Positions 15,193 through 23,622 of a stretch of 26,289 nt of DNA are shown here, piece after piece. Under the pieces are notes generated by a model. That model did not search any database, was not told where the DNA came from, and worked only from the letters and a program-made list of their open reading frames with translations. Location: NCBI GenBank assembly GCA_037147175.1, contig JBAWVS010000037.1, positions 1 to 26,289 of the forward strand. The letters are read 5' to 3'. A program made the position numbers and the translations under genes. Every line of letters begins with the position of its first letter. Within the stretch, counting starts at the first letter, position 1. Source of the stretch: a bacterium (GTDB lineage: Bacteria; Cyanobacteriota; Vampirovibrionia; Gastranaerophilales; UBA9971).

Positions 15193-16119
15193 ATGAACAT
15201 TTCTGCGGAAAAACAAAAAGCGGCATTTTTTTCTATTTGTTCTAATGTTGTTTTAATTCTTTCAAAACTTATTGTTGGTCTTGTTACAAACAGCATAAGT
15301 ATTGTATCAGAAGCGGTACACTCATTTACAGATCTTTTGGCTGCAATTATAGCTTTTTTTTCAATAAAACAATCTTCCAGTCCTCCAGACAGCGATCACC
15401 AATTTGGTCATGGGAAATACGAGGATTTTTCAGGATTTATTGAAGGAGCTTTGATTCTTGCGGCGGCAGGTTATATTATTTTTGAATCAATTGAAAAAAT
15501 AATAACAAATAAATATACCTATATTGATACTACGGCCGGCATTGTTGTAATGCTTATTTCGGTAATTGCAAATATAATAGTAAGCCGTCACTTATTTAAT
15601 GTAGCCATCAAAACAGACTCTATGGCTTTGCTTGCCGATGCGGAGCATTTAAGAACTGATGTCTTGACTTCTATGGGAGTTTTAATAGGGTTAATTCTTA
15701 TAAAAATAACAAATATAGAGATTTTAGACCCTCTGGTTGCTATTTTGGTCGCTTTCATAATAATTAAAGCCGGTCTTGATCTGTGTTTCAAGTCTGGAAA
15801 AAATTTGCTTGACGGTTCTTTACCCGAAGATGAGCAAAAAATTATTTTAGACACCGTAAATAATTATATCCCCGATGAAGTTATTGAAATTAAAGAACTG
15901 AAATCAAGAAAATCAGGCGCAGAAAAATTAATTGAATTGATTATTGTTATACCTAAAAAATTAACAATCGAAGCAGGACATTCTTTGTGCGACAGAATTG
16001 AAGAAGACTTAAAAAACAATATTAAAAATTCTCTCATAACAATCCATATAGAACCTTGTTGTTGCACTTGTGACAATTGTAAAGTTGAGCAATCCTGTAA
16101 TCATACTTCAAGTTCTTAA
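15193..16119 (+). CDS. CDF-family cation efflux transporter with Cys-rich tail
   Basis: 308-aa cation diffusion facilitator that exports divalent metal in exchange for protons. The metal site is His43-x3-Asp47 in TM2 (AVHSFTD) and His152-x3-Asp156 in TM5 (AEHLRTD). An H-D/H-D site is usual for Zn-type members, while D-x3-D in TM2 marks Fe/Mn types. HQFGHGKYED and the cytoplasmic C-terminal domain (SGAEKLIELIIVIPK) are present. The last ~20 residues add six Cys (289-291, 293, 296, 302) and His304, a tail outside the standard fold that could bind Zn, Cu or Cd and gate transport. ATG has a weak ribosome site. A terminator follows. Confidence 0.9.
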   Translation: MNISAEKQKAAFFSICSNVVLILSKLIVGLVTNSISIVSEAVHSFTDLLAAIIAFFSIKQSSSPPDSDHQFGHGKYEDFSGFIEGALILAAAGYIIFESIEKIITNKYTYIDTTAGIVVMLISVIANIIVSRHLFNVAIKTDSMALLADAEHLRTDVLTSMGVLIGLILIKITNIEILDPLVAILVAFIIIKAGLDLCFKSGKNLLDGSLPEDEQKIILDTVNNYIPDEVIEIKELKSRKSGAEKLIELIIVIPKKLTIEAGHSLCDRIEEDLKNNIKNSLITIHIEPCCCTCDNCKVEQSCNHTSSS

Positions 16120-16121
16120 AG

Positions 16122-16157
16122 TAAAATACCTGAAAAACAATAAAAACAGGTATTTTA
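16122..16157 (+). terminator. Terminator of the CDF gene
   Basis: An 11-bp stem pairs TAAAATACCTG (16122-16132) with CAGGTATTTTA (16147-16157) over a 14-nt loop. The 3' arm ends in T4. The large loop and short T-run make it moderate; it could also work on the other strand. Confidence 0.5.
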
Positions 16158-16165
16158 TGAAATTT

Positions 16166-16199
16166 ATACTTAAGGATTAAAAATTTTTATGTTAAGTAT
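16166..16199. promoter_or_regulatory. Inverted repeat ahead of the HTH-cca promoter
   Basis: ATACTTAA (16166-16173) and TTAAGTAT (16192-16199) form a perfect 8-bp inverted repeat with centres 26 bp apart. It touches the candidate -35 of the following operon, a position suited to an operator for a dimeric regulator. It is AT-rich, so chance is possible. Confidence 0.35.
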
Positions 16200-16229
16200 T
16201 AAACATAAATTTTTTTATAAGAGTATAAT
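16200..16229 (+). promoter_or_regulatory. Candidate promoter of the HTH-cca operon
   Basis: A perfect TATAAT (16224-16229) with TAAACA (16200-16205) 18 bp upstream. The leader to the chosen ATG is about 64 nt. Confidence 0.4.
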
Positions 16230-16299
16230 ATTGTTGGTATTTTATAATATATAAATAGTTTTAAATTTCAAATTGAAATTTTTATTAAATGGTATAAAA

Positions 16300-16887
16300 A
16301 TGTACACAAAAGAACAGCTTCTGGAAAAAATAAAAAATAATAAATTTGCGGCTTTAGATAAAATCACCGGTTATCTTAAGTTATGGCGTATAGATTCTAT
16401 TTATGAAGATGAACAAAATATTGAATACTACGATGAACTGGCTGCTTATAAATTAAACCACGGCATAAAGCTTAAAGAACTTGGTAAAAGCAATGAAGAA
16501 ATTTCTTCGATAATAAATAACGGAACTGTTTCTCCTGTCAGTTCTCCTATGGTTAAACAACAAACTCAAATCCAGACTAAATCAAATCATCCTGATATTG
16601 ATTTAAATAAAGTTACGGTAGACATAACAACTCAAACACTTTCTCTTCTTGCCGAGTCTGTTGCACAAAAAATCACAAGCGAAATAGCCGATAAATTTAA
16701 AAAAAGCAAAGTTTTTGAACCTATAATCGATTCCGCTAAAATAAAAAGGGATAATGAGATTCTTGCCAGACAGGTTGAAACTATGCTTGAAGAAAACAAA
16801 AAACTTATTGCAAGAAATATTTTACTTCAGAGTGAAAATGCTAAATTTAAACATATGTTTGGAATCTGGTATATTAGAGAGCAATAA
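16300..16887 (+). CDS. MerR-like N-terminal domain plus coiled coil, unknown function
   Basis: 195 aa from the ATG at 16300 (MYTKEQLLEKI). An in-frame TTG at 16273 would add nine residues, but neither start has a clear ribosome site. Residues 1-75 are helical, and the stretch YYDELAAYKLNHGIKLKELGKSNEEI recalls the winged-helix and second helix of MerR-type DNA-binding domains, although canonical residues are few. A Ser/Pro/Gln-rich linker (about 80-105) leads to a predicted coiled coil (about 130-185, with KRDNEILARQVETMLEENKK). It lies 3 bp before the CCA-adding enzyme gene, so the two are co-expressed. It may be a DNA- or RNA-binding dimer. The MerR relation is tentative. Confidence 0.55.
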   Translation: MYTKEQLLEKIKNNKFAALDKITGYLKLWRIDSIYEDEQNIEYYDELAAYKLNHGIKLKELGKSNEEISSIINNGTVSPVSSPMVKQQTQIQTKSNHPDIDLNKVTVDITTQTLSLLAESVAQKITSEIADKFKKSKVFEPIIDSAKIKRDNEILARQVETMLEENKKLIARNILLQSENAKFKHMFGIWYIREQ

Positions 16888-16890
16888 ATT

Positions 16891-18228
16891 TTGTCAAATA
16901 AAAATTTGAAAAAAGAATTTGAAAAAATTGTTCCTGAAAAAGTAAGAAAAGTTCTTTATCTGTGCTCCCGAATGGCTGACAAGCTGTCTTTAAGGCTTTT
17001 TTTAATAGGTGGAGTAGTTAGGGACATTATTATCTGTGAAGAGGATTTAAACTCTTTTGCGGGAAAAAACCATTTTGATACAGATATTACCGTTCAAGGA
17101 AATGCTGTTGATTTCGCTAATTATATTGAAAAAACCTGTCTTTACGACATCGATTTGAAAGACGATAAATCATTTTCTGAAATTTATAAAATTAAAGAAA
17201 TTCATGAAAAATTTAAAACTGTAAAAGTTCTTTTTACTATGGATAACAAAGAAATAGAACTGGATATTGCAAGCACGAGGAAAGAATCTTACCCTTATCC
17301 GGGAAGCCTTCCTTTTGTCGAAGAAATAGGATGTGTTCTTTATGAAGATGTTAAAAGACGCGATTTCTCCATAAATTCTATGGCTTTATCCTTAAACAAA
17401 GAAGATTTTGGGGATTTAACAGACTATTTAGGCGGTTATGAAGATATAAAACAAAAAAAAATAAGAATTCTTCATGAAAAAAGTTTTGTAGACGATCCTA
17501 CAAGAATAATAAGAGCTTTAAAGTTCAGGGTAAGATTTAATTATGAACTTGATGAAACTACAAAACAATTACAGGAGAACTGTCTTGCCTCAGGACTGTT
17601 TGATAATGCCTGCGGAGAAAGAATTAAATTAGAGCTGAAACAAACTTTTAATCTCAATAAAACCGAGTGCCTTGACTTATTTATAAATGAAAATATTTAC
17701 AGGCTTATAGATAAAAACATAAAAATTTCAAAAAATATTTATGAAAACTGCGAATCTGTAATTTTAGAGTATTTAAAATATATAAATCCTGATTTTATCT
17801 GGCTTATTTATCTGGGCGTAATGCTCTGCAATTTTTCCGAAAACAAAATCCTTGAAATTGCCGAAAAATTATACCTCTCTAATATCGAAACAGATATTTT
17901 AACAAAAGCCCAAATACTTTTTGCAAAACCCGAAACAATTAAGTTGAATTTCGAAATTTATGAGTTTTTTGAAGGGTTAATGCCCGAATCAATCTTGATA
18001 TATCTTATTAAAAAGCCTGACTTAAAAGAAAAAGTGAACCTTTATCTTAATAAATTTAAAGATATTAAAATTTATACAACCGGACAATCGCTTATAGATT
18101 TAGGATTAAAACCCGGACCGGTCTTTGGAGAAATTTTAAGAGCACTTTTAAAAGCACGGATTAACGGTGAATTTTTTTCGGAAGAAGAAGAAAAAGAATT
18201 TTTGAAAACTTTGATGTTATCAAAATAA
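16891..18228 (+). CDS. cca: CCA tRNA nucleotidyltransferase, TTG start
   Basis: 445-aa class II nucleotidyltransferase that adds CCA to tRNA 3' ends (or is a poly(A) polymerase-type relative). LIGGVVRD (residues 38-45) is the nucleotide-binding loop, DTD at 63-65 carries the catalytic carboxylates, RRDFSINSMAL and the GGYEDI/FVDDPTRIIRALKFRVRF stretch follow, then a helical C-terminus. No HD domain is seen. The start is TTG, with AGAGAG upstream; the first internal ATG lies only ten residues before the binding loop, too close for the N-terminal helices. Neither tRNA in this window encodes CCA, which fits a required CCA-adding enzyme. It is followed by a strong bidirectional terminator. Confidence 0.88.
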   Translation: MSNKNLKKEFEKIVPEKVRKVLYLCSRMADKLSLRLFLIGGVVRDIIICEEDLNSFAGKNHFDTDITVQGNAVDFANYIEKTCLYDIDLKDDKSFSEIYKIKEIHEKFKTVKVLFTMDNKEIELDIASTRKESYPYPGSLPFVEEIGCVLYEDVKRRDFSINSMALSLNKEDFGDLTDYLGGYEDIKQKKIRILHEKSFVDDPTRIIRALKFRVRFNYELDETTKQLQENCLASGLFDNACGERIKLELKQTFNLNKTECLDLFINENIYRLIDKNIKISKNIYENCESVILEYLKYINPDFIWLIYLGVMLCNFSENKILEIAEKLYLSNIETDILTKAQILFAKPETIKLNFEIYEFFEGLMPESILIYLIKKPDLKEKVNLYLNKFKDIKIYTTGQSLIDLGLKPGPVFGEILRALLKARINGEFFSEEEEKEFLKTLMLSK

Positions 18229-18238
18229 ATTTTGCTTA

Positions 18239-18276
18239 AAAAAAGAGCTGTTTTAAAAACAAAACAGCTCTTTTTT
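18239..18276. terminator. Bidirectional intrinsic terminator
   Basis: A perfect 16-bp stem (18239-18254 with 18261-18276) and a 6-nt loop are centred on GAGCTG/CAGCTC with A/T-rich flanks. It yields a T-run on both strands, serving the convergent cca and GH57 genes. Confidence 0.9.
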
Positions 18277-18290
18277 ATTATTATTTTTTC

Positions 18291-20009
18291 TTAAGTATAA
18301 AGAGGAGATAAACCCTCTGAATGCTGAGGCAATGTATCTTCTTTTATCTCTGTATAGACTCTGTAATCTATAATTCCGAAAGGATTATTTACTGATTCCA
18401 GTGATTCTAAATAACCTTGATCAATACAATGATTTTCAATCATTGCAGCAAGACGTTCAAAGTTTTCTTGATGCTGTCTGAATCTTTCTATAGCGTAATC
18501 TCTGGCTTGCCATGTTGTAACAAGGAAAGGCCAGTCACTGCTTTGAAGGAGCAGGTTTTCTCTTGCAAGCTGATTAAGCGCTCTATGGAGAACTTTATCT
18601 TCAGGAATTGTCGGATAACTTCCTACAATCTTGCTGATTCTTTTTTCAGCACCGTGAATAATAGGCCACATCCATTCTGTTTGATGATTTTGCCATACCC
18701 AGAAATGTCCGCCCTGCCCCCATGAGCTTTCAGGAAGCGTTATTGCTGCTGACGGAGGATTTTCATCAAGATATTCACTTGCTGTTTGTCTTTTTATGGC
18801 AGGTTGATGTGTATGAAGTTTTTTGATTACCTGTTTAATGAATTCAACGCCTTCAAACCACCAGTGACCGAATAATTCTGTATCAAAAGATACCATTAAC
18901 AAGCCGTCTTTACCTGTAGCAAGTTTATTATCGTTTAATCTGTGATAAAGAACGTTTATATAGTGGTCGGAATTTTCGTTTATTTTTGACATAGCCAAAA
19001 CCGGATCATAAAGCATTTTATCGCCAAGATCTGCTGTAGGGCTGGTTATTCTCCAGTAATGCATACCGGAAGTATCGTCTTTTTTGTGGAATTCTCTGAA
19101 ACATCCGTCGCCGGGATAACCGTCAGAAGCTGACCATACCTGATAGCCGCCTTCATGGTTTCTTCCCATCACAGCAACCTGAGCTTCGGAAAGCCAGTAA
19201 GGTTCGTATGTGCTTAAACCTGTTGCAGGTCTGACAGGCAGAGGAATATATTCAATATTTCCGTAAATACCGATTGATCTTCTGCTTCCTACAGAAACGC
19301 CGCCTTCTAATTGGTGAGATTCAACGAAGAAATATTCTATGCCGTTATTTTGCATTGCTACTTCAACAGCAGGTCTGTAATATTTTTTTCCTTCCGGTGA
19401 AGTTGCTTCGTAACCCGGACGGTAAGCACACTCAGGAAGCCATGCTCCTCTTGGTTTTCTTCCGAACAGGTTTTTGTATGCTTCAACTCCGACTTTAAAT
19501 TGCGCATTTAAGCTGGTATCAGTAGCTAACAATGGAGAAAATCCGTGAGTAGCTCCAGAAGTAGTAATTTCAATACATCCAAGATCTTGAAGTCTTCTGA
19601 ATGCACCAATTAAATCCCTGTTATATTTGTTTAAGAAATCGTTTTTTACGTTTGTAAACCATTCAAAATAAAATTTTGCCAGATATTCAAGGTGTTGGGA
19701 ATGAGCAACACTGTCATTAGGATAACGGGTTAAATCTCCTGAAACGGATACTATTCTTGAGTCTAAATATTTAACAAAACCGTCTTTTAAATGCTCATCA
19801 TTAAGCTGTTCAGCTAATATCGGGGTAATACCTATAGTTAATTTGGCTTTTATACCTTCATCATATAATTCATTAACTGCGTTTAAAATTGGAATATATG
19901 TTTCCGCCATACATTCATAAAGATTTTCTTCTCCAAAAGGCCACATACCTGCTTTTCTGTAAAATGGTAAGTGACTGTGAAGCATAAATACAAAAGAGCC
20001 AACTGACAT
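18291..20009 (-). CDS. GH57 1,4-alpha-glucan branching enzyme
   Basis: 572 aa from the second of two adjacent ATG codons. GGAGG lies six bases before it, while the longest open frame (start at 20111) would begin upstream of the likely transcript start and adds no GH57-like sequence. It belongs to the DUF1957/TK1436-type branch of GH57 and makes alpha-1,6 branches in glycogen. It has the N-terminal MLHSHLPFY, the nucleophile Glu in GAWLPECAYRPG, and the acid Asp in SFDTELFGHWWFEG. The C-terminal helical domain (LARENLLLQSSDWPFL) is complete. No other glycogen gene is adjacent. The branching role is inferred from subfamily motifs. Confidence 0.9.
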   Translation of the reverse strand: MSVGSFVFMLHSHLPFYRKAGMWPFGEENLYECMAETYIPILNAVNELYDEGIKAKLTIGITPILAEQLNDEHLKDGFVKYLDSRIVSVSGDLTRYPNDSVAHSQHLEYLAKFYFEWFTNVKNDFLNKYNRDLIGAFRRLQDLGCIEITTSGATHGFSPLLATDTSLNAQFKVGVEAYKNLFGRKPRGAWLPECAYRPGYEATSPEGKKYYRPAVEVAMQNNGIEYFFVESHQLEGGVSVGSRRSIGIYGNIEYIPLPVRPATGLSTYEPYWLSEAQVAVMGRNHEGGYQVWSASDGYPGDGCFREFHKKDDTSGMHYWRITSPTADLGDKMLYDPVLAMSKINENSDHYINVLYHRLNDNKLATGKDGLLMVSFDTELFGHWWFEGVEFIKQVIKKLHTHQPAIKRQTASEYLDENPPSAAITLPESSWGQGGHFWVWQNHQTEWMWPIIHGAEKRISKIVGSYPTIPEDKVLHRALNQLARENLLLQSSDWPFLVTTWQARDYAIERFRQHQENFERLAAMIENHCIDQGYLESLESVNNPFGIIDYRVYTEIKEDTLPQHSEGLSPLYT

Positions 20010-20075
20010 CATTGTCCTCCAATTTTCAAATAATTTTTCGTTTCTAATCTTACTTAAGACTAAAAACATTTCTGA

Positions 20076-20103
20076 TATATATAAATAACCAAAAACATGA
20101 CAA
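20076..20103 (-). promoter_or_regulatory. Candidate promoter of the GH57 gene
   Basis: On the minus strand TTGTCA (20098-20103), a 16-bp spacer and TATATA (20076-20081) are found. The leader to the chosen ATG would be about 60 nt. Confidence 0.35.
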
Positions 20104-20211
20104 AAATACAATAGTTTTTAAAATTAGAAGTCAAAAATAATTTTAACTTTCCTTAATTAAGAATTTTAATTAATATTAATAATAATTGTATAAATAAAAA
20201 GATGGGAAGGT

Positions 20212-20928
20212 ATGATTGTGTCTGAAGCTTTAGATAAGATAAGGAAAAAAATAATAATTTCTTGTCAGGCGTCTTCCGGTGAGCCGATTTATGAAGAAAA
20301 TTGTTTGTTAAGCATTATAAAATCAGTAATTAACGGAGGTGCCTCAGGATTAAGACTTGCGGGAGTCAGGGATATAAAGGCAACAAAAAAGTTTTCCGAT
20401 ATTCCGATTATAGGTATTACAAAGCCGGATCCGCTTCCTGAGAACTGGAAAGAAATAGTTTATATAACACCAACCTTTGAAGACGCCAAAAGAATTTCTG
20501 ATGCAGGAGCTGATATAATAGCAATAGACGGAACTTCCAGAAAAAGACCGAAAGAAAATCTTGCCGAATTAATAGAAAAAATAAAAAATGAACTTAATAA
20601 ACCTGTTATGGCAGATTGTGCAACTGTTGAAGAGGGATTAATGTGTTCTCTTATGGGCGCTGATATTATTTCGACCACTCTTTCAGGTTATACGCAGGAC
20701 ACTTTAGACAAAAATAACGAGGAACCCGATTTTGAATTTCTTAAAAGTCTTGTTAAAATTCTTAATTGTCCGATAATTTTGGAAGGACGTATCTGGACAG
20801 TAGAGCATGCCAGACAAGCATTTGATTTTGGGGCGCATGCTGTTGTTATAGGTTCAGCTGTAACCAGACCACAGCTTATTACAAAAAGATTTGTTGATTT
20901 GGCTCAGAATAATGGAGAAATAAAATGA
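20212..20928 (+). CDS. nanE: N-acetylmannosamine-6-phosphate 2-epimerase
   Basis: 238-aa TIM-barrel enzyme that interconverts ManNAc-6-P and GlcNAc-6-P. It contains ISCQASSGEP, GASGLRLAG, the catalytic-lysine region IGITKPD, IAIDGTSRKRP, MADCATVEEG and EGRIWTVEHA, as in NanE. GGGAAGG directly precedes ATG (spacing about 2-4), and a GTG six bases later (20218) has better spacing, so the true start may be two codons downstream. It overlaps the downstream kinase gene by 4 bp (ATGA), so the pair is translationally coupled. No nanA lyase or transporter is nearby. A TATAAA about 20 bp upstream is a plausible -10 with a weak -35. Confidence 0.93.
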   Translation: MIVSEALDKIRKKIIISCQASSGEPIYEENCLLSIIKSVINGGASGLRLAGVRDIKATKKFSDIPIIGITKPDPLPENWKEIVYITPTFEDAKRISDAGADIIAIDGTSRKRPKENLAELIEKIKNELNKPVMADCATVEEGLMCSLMGADIISTTLSGYTQDTLDKNNEEPDFEFLKSLVKILNCPIILEGRIWTVEHARQAFDFGAHAVVIGSAVTRPQLITKRFVDLAQNNGEIK

Positions 20929-21875
20929 TCTCAAAAAACAAAACCGTCATGGGAATCGATATAGGTGGAACTAAAATCATTATAGGGTGTGTTTCTAAGG
21001 GAAAAATTGTAGGGGAACCGTTTTCCTGCAAAACTCCAAGCACCTCTGAAGGGATTTTAAACGTTGTTCTGGAAGGTATAGAAACTTTTAACTATGATTT
21101 TAATATTAAAGCAATCGGAATAGCCACTGCCGGTACCGTAAATCAGCAAAACACAAGGGTTGTCGGCTCAACAGGAAATCTTCCCAAAGGCTATGCGGAT
21201 ATTAATTTTAAAGAAGAAATAGAAAAGAAATTTGAAATAAAAACTCTGGTGGAAAATGATGCCAATGCGGCAGCTTACGCCGAATTTAAAGCAGGGGCGG
21301 CAATCGGGCACATGAACACAATCACTGTAACATTAGGAACAGGTGTAGGTGGAGGAATTATAGTAGACGGAAAACTCCTCAGAGGAAAAACAGGAGCCGG
21401 AGCAGAAGTTGGACACATGCCTCTTTCATGGGAAAAGAAAAGAAAATGCACTTGCGGAGATTGGGACTGTTGGGAAGCTTATGCTTCCGGAACTGGTTAT
21501 GCAATCACTGCAAGAGAAATGGCCGAAAAAATTTCTCCTGAAGACAGAACAGGAATTTTAAAAGATAAAGAAATAAGCAAATTAACAACACATGACATAA
21601 TTGCAGGTCTTAAACAAGGTGATGACTTCTGTAAAAAAGTACATAATACATGGTTGGAATTTGTTTTAATCGGTTTAATAAGTCTTACAAATGTTTTTGA
21701 TCCTGACAGCATTGTTTTGAGCGGGGGCATGGCAAAGTTTATTGATTTTGAGGACTTAAACAGAAGGCTTGATGAAAGATGTCATATTTCAAAGACAAAA
21801 ATACTCCATGCTTGTGCCGAAAATAATGCCGGAATTCTCGGCGGAGCAATGCTTGCTCTGGAAAAATTATGCTAA
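20925..21875 (+). CDS. nanK: ROK-family sugar kinase, probable ManNAc kinase
   Basis: 316-aa ROK kinase. It has the ATP-binding MGIDIGGTK (residues 9-17), catalytic Asp112 in ENDANAAA, GTGVGGGII (138-146), and the zinc site made of His164 (AEVGHM) and Cys175, Cys177 and Cys182 (CTCGDWDC). In that last motif the usual Gly before the final Cys is Asp. Four-base overlap with nanE makes ManNAc the most likely substrate, giving ManNAc-6-P for NanE; glucokinase activity is the alternative, since ROK specificity is not readable from these motifs. Its stop overlaps the convergent aroA stop by 4 bp. Confidence 0.85.
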   Translation: MISKNKTVMGIDIGGTKIIIGCVSKGKIVGEPFSCKTPSTSEGILNVVLEGIETFNYDFNIKAIGIATAGTVNQQNTRVVGSTGNLPKGYADINFKEEIEKKFEIKTLVENDANAAAYAEFKAGAAIGHMNTITVTLGTGVGGGIIVDGKLLRGKTGAGAEVGHMPLSWEKKRKCTCGDWDCWEAYASGTGYAITAREMAEKISPEDRTGILKDKEISKLTTHDIIAGLKQGDDFCKKVHNTWLEFVLIGLISLTNVFDPDSIVLSGGMAKFIDFEDLNRRLDERCHISKTKILHACAENNAGILGGAMLALEKLC

Positions 21876-23167
21876 CTTTTAATTAATTTTTCAAAAAGAC
21901 TTGTAAACTCGGGAAAAGAAATATTTACCCAGTGAAATTCATTTATTTCAATAGGGCTGTCTGCTATTAAACCTGCTATATAAGCCGACATAGCAATTCT
22001 ATGATCATGATACGTCTCTAAAATACATCCGCCTTTGAGTTTTGTTTTTCCATGAATAATAAGCCCGTCCGGTTGTTCTTCTATTTCTGCGCCAAGTTTT
22101 TTTAATTCGGTATAAACAGCTTTTATTCTGTCAGATTCTTTATGGCGAAGCTCTTCAGCACCTTTTATAATCGTTGTTCCTTCTGCTTGAGTGGCAGCTA
22201 CGGCAATAACAGGAATTTCGTCTATGATTCTCGGAACAATTTCGCTGTCTATCGTAATTGCTTTTAAGTTTGAATAATTTACTTTTATATCGCCAATTTC
22301 TTCGTTGCAGTCTATACGCTGGTTTAAAATTTGTATTTCTGCGCCCATTCTTTGCAAAACGTCAATGATTCCCGTTCTCGTAGTATTTAAGCCTACATCC
22401 TGAATAATTATTTCTGAATCAGGAACTATTGCGCCTGCCACAAGGAAAAACGCTGCTGAAGAAATATCTCCCGGTATTGTAACTGGTTTTGAAACAAGTT
22501 GTGATCTGCCTATCGAAATCGAAGTTCCTTCTTCGCGAATATTAGCATTAAGATACTCTAACATTCTTTCTGTATGATCTCTTGACTTTACAGGCTCATT
22601 AACAGTAGTTATTCCTTCGGCATGAAGTCCTGCCAACAATATACATGATTTTATCTGCGCGCTTGCAACAGGAGAATTATAGTTAATTCCAAGTAATTTC
22701 GTACCTTTTATAGAAACAGGCGCTTTTGTATCATTATCTTCTGCTTTTATAATTGCACCCATTTGTTTGAGCGGGTTTATTATTCTTGCCATCGGTCTTT
22801 TTCTCAGGCTTTCATCGCCTGTCAGAACAGAACAAAAATCCTGTCCGGCAAGAATTCCTGACATTAATCTTATAGTTGTTCCGGAATTTCCTGCATCAAG
22901 AATATTTTTAGGTTCTTTAAATCCTTCTTTATTGGAAAGAATCAAACTGTTTTTTGATTGAAATTCTATTTCAACTCCCAGTTTTTCAAGCACGCTAAGG
23001 GTACTCAGACAGTCCGCCCCCAGTGAAAAATTTGAAATAAGCACAGGCTCTTTTACCAGAGAAGCAAACATTGCCGCCCTATGCGAAATTGATTTGTCGG
23101 AAGGAACTTTGAAATTGCCTTTCAGGGGTTTCTTTACAGGTGTAACTATTTTTGTGTTGTTATTCAT
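21872..23167 (-). CDS. aroA: 3-phosphoshikimate 1-carboxyvinyltransferase (EPSP synthase)
   Basis: 431-aa enzyme of the shikimate pathway (shikimate-3-P plus PEP to EPSP). It shows PSDKSISHRA (Lys25), DAGNSGTTIRLMSG, GDESLRKRPM, SAQIKSCILLAG, SRDHTERML, EELRHKESDR and DHRIAMS. The four short signatures used for class II EPSPS (R-x-H-x-E, G-D-x-S, S-A-Q-x-K, N-x-T-R) are all present, but the Gly in GNSGTT is kept where the tolerant CP4 enzyme has Ala. Length is normal. The start ATG has a poor ribosome site. It is monocistronic, with the gene-free repeat region upstream. Confidence 0.95.
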   Translation of the reverse strand: MNNNTKIVTPVKKPLKGNFKVPSDKSISHRAAMFASLVKEPVLISNFSLGADCLSTLSVLEKLGVEIEFQSKNSLILSNKEGFKEPKNILDAGNSGTTIRLMSGILAGQDFCSVLTGDESLRKRPMARIINPLKQMGAIIKAEDNDTKAPVSIKGTKLLGINYNSPVASAQIKSCILLAGLHAEGITTVNEPVKSRDHTERMLEYLNANIREEGTSISIGRSQLVSKPVTIPGDISSAAFFLVAGAIVPDSEIIIQDVGLNTTRTGIIDVLQRMGAEIQILNQRIDCNEEIGDIKVNYSNLKAITIDSEIVPRIIDEIPVIAVAATQAEGTTIIKGAEELRHKESDRIKAVYTELKKLGAEIEEQPDGLIIHGKTKLKGGCILETYHDHRIAMSAYIAGLIADSPIEINEFHWVNISFPEFTSLFEKLIKS

Positions 23168-23220
23168 ATTAAAATTTTAAAACTTATTTAAAAAAACTGC
23201 AAATTTGTTAATTTTTGTTT

Positions 23221-23412
23221 TTAATGGGGTTTCACCCCAAATCCGAGTGCGTTTTCTTTCTTTTTGCGTTCAAAAAGAAAGAAAAACTATATCCCAAAGG
23301 GGTCAACACAATCAGGGGCTTCGCCCCCGAACCCCTATAGATGCCTTAGCTGGGGCTCGCCACAAATTTGGGCGTGCGTTGAATTTAAGCTTAAAGCCCA
23401 AGTGAACTCCCA
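23221..23412. repeat. GC-rich cluster of hairpins in the aroA-rpmG gap
   Basis: Several inverted repeats are packed together: TGGGGT/ACCCCA (23225-23239), a perfect 15-bp stem 23252-23266 with 23271-23285 (no adjacent T-run), AGGGG/CCCCT (23298-23336) enclosing GGGGC-TTC-GCCCC (23315-23327), and TTGGGC/GCCCAA (23368-23401). The GC-content is well above its surroundings and no credible gene is present. It resembles a mobile-like or structured intergenic repeat; other copies would have to be sought outside the window. Strand and function are unknown. Confidence 0.5.
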
Positions 23413-23429
23413 TTGCTAAACCGCTAAAA

Positions 23430-23512
23430 CGTCATTGCGAGCATAGCGAAGCAATCTATAATAAACAAAATGGATTGTCGCCTCGAGTCTAAAGCCTCTC
23501 CTCGCAATAACG
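23430..23512. repeat. Palindromic interspersed repeat element
   Basis: The ends CGTCATTGCGAG (23430-23441) and CTCGCAATAACG (23501-23512) are inverted copies with one mismatch. Inside, GCAATC and GATTGT also pair. The pattern CATTGCGAG...GAAGCAATC...GATTG...CCTCGCAATAACG is that of a dispersed palindromic repeat seen in many bacterial genomes. A degraded half copy lies at 24870-24911 (see that entry). The rest of the 23168-23701 gap holds the hairpin cluster at 23221-23412 and the rpmG promoter, with nothing else visible. Confidence 0.65.
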
Positions 23513-23622
23513 CATATATTTAATTAGAGATTCAAGTTAGTGAGCATAAAAGAGATTTGCTGACTGATTGCGAATTAAGAATATTATCTGAAAACACGAC
23601 AAAAACAAAATAAAACTTTCCC

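Noticed and set aside
20010-20111. Longer start of the GH57 gene
   Set aside because: The 34 extra residues are not GH57-like, overlap the promoter candidate, and the GGAGG fits ATG at 20009.
23252-23285. 15-bp perfect hairpin as a terminator
   Set aside because: It has no adjacent T-run on either strand and no gene ends just before it; kept as part of the repeat cluster.
23205-23405. 66-aa open frame in the hairpin cluster
   Set aside because: It runs through inverted repeats, has a poor ribosome site and no recognisable protein features.
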